From Chaetorhynchus papuensis (taxonomy: Eukaryota > Chordata > Aves > Passeriformes > Rhipiduridae): a DNA stretch of 64,000 nucleotides. A model generated the notes under the pieces. That model saw only the letters and a list, made by a program, of their open reading frames with translations, was not told the origin of the DNA and did not search any database. The position numbers and the translations under genes are program-made. Below are positions 63,301 to 64,000 of this stretch, piece after piece (within the stretch, counting starts at the first letter, position 1; each line of letters begins with the position of its first letter). The stretch spans positions 620,001 through 684,000 of the forward strand of contig VWYX01000258.1 in NCBI GenBank assembly GCA_013396525.1, given 5' to 3'.

Positions 63301-64000
63301 AAATATGCCTTCTTTTGTTCTGAAGTGGGCCAAGGTAAATTAATGCTGTAAGACAGCAGCCTGTAAAACCCTTGTCACAGAAGAGCAATATATTCTGCAG
63401 CTCAGTAAAGTCATCACAAGGTTACCATGCCATCTTAGGGATTTTTTAAAAAAGTATTTGTTTAATAAATAGTTAGATAGAAAGTTAGGTTCCCTAAAGG
63501 CCTGTTGACCTTATATTTTCCTTCTCTGCATGCAGCACATCCATCCTTTTGAAGTGGGTCTATGCCTTTGAGGAACAGGCTGATGTCTAAAAGGAAAACG
63601 TAAAGATTGGGTTAACTCAATGAGACCTTTTACACTACCCCAGGAGGAAGACTTGCTGGATTTCTCTCTTTTAGCACATGCCTCACTCTCATCCTGTTGT
63701 TCTAGGGCAGTGCCTGCACTAGTACTGTAGCATCCCTCCGCTCCATGACTTCCCATGCTGGTCACAGGTTCAATCAGACGTGCCTAGAGAAAAGCTGCAG
63801 CCAAGGGGAAGACCATCAGATACCTGGCAGCAAGCTTCTTACCAGGTAACCCAATATACCTGCCATCTGACTCACCATGAGATCTTACACACAGCCATCC
63901 TCTCTCCATGTGACCCCAGCAAGCCTCTGACAGTCTGCTTAGGCAGATACTCAGTATGCAACTGTATTTCCTGCAAGGCACACAAACCTGTTCAAAGGAC
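57301..64000. other. Unassigned non-coding stretch, right end
   Basis: No gene recognised. A pyrimidine- and C-rich patch lies at about 57828-57905, and a C9 run at 61926-61934. A possible deleted MIR fragment lies at 60091-60155. Frames of up to 117 codons (59244-59597 on -) and 108 codons (60430-60756 on +) have no known motif. Confidence 0.5.

Noticed and set aside
1..64000. CRISPR array, operon, prophage or bacterial features
   Set aside because: No regularly spaced repeats of suitable form, no dense coding and no bacterial gene; CR1 and MIR relics show vertebrate nuclear DNA.

Overview
The window looks like 64 kb of bird (or at least sauropsid) nuclear DNA with no recognisable protein-coding gene. 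The clade call rests mainly on three truncated CR1 LINE copies (5698-6229 on +, 30140-30545 on -, 33608-34053 on -). All three keep readable pieces of the CR1 ORF2 C-terminus, and two still show the degenerate CR1 3' tail. CR1 is the dominant retrotransposon of birds, turtles and crocodilians, and the low overall repeat load fits a bird best. Much older amniote relics are also visible: MIR-type SINE remnants near 17.1, 28.3, 29.0 and 33.1 kb, a decayed L2-type reverse transcriptase piece at about 42.16-42.71 kb, and fragments of an old palindromic repeat near 24.7 kb.

Layout: 1-5.7 kb is unassigned single-copy-looking sequence. CR1 copy 1 follows, then 6.2-13.7 kb of unassigned sequence. A 178-bp tandem duplication lies at 13.7-14.04 kb. 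The 14-30 kb stretch is AT-rich unassigned sequence with MIR relics and a T21 run. The 30-34 kb stretch is the most repeat-rich: CR1 copy 2, an (TGC)11 trinucleotide tract, an A16 run, a MIR and CR1 copy 3, followed by a strong GC-rich hairpin at 34.54 kb. At 36.5 kb there is a (TG)n tract, and at 37.4-37.58 kb a hexanucleotide polypurine/polypyrimidine satellite of about 190 bp containing the only N. The rest (37.6-64 kb) is unassigned apart from the L2 relic, a repeated palindrome at 39.35/39.50 kb and a GC-rich segment at 49.13-49.56 kb.

No open reading frame exceeds 211 codons, and none matches a family I know except LINE fragments. No rRNA, tRNA gene or CRISPR array was seen. The best reading is an intergenic gene desert or the inside of a very large intron. 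Any function it has is more likely regulatory than coding. I found no convincing new biological system. The findings list sequence oddities that could be tested, with modest interest scores.
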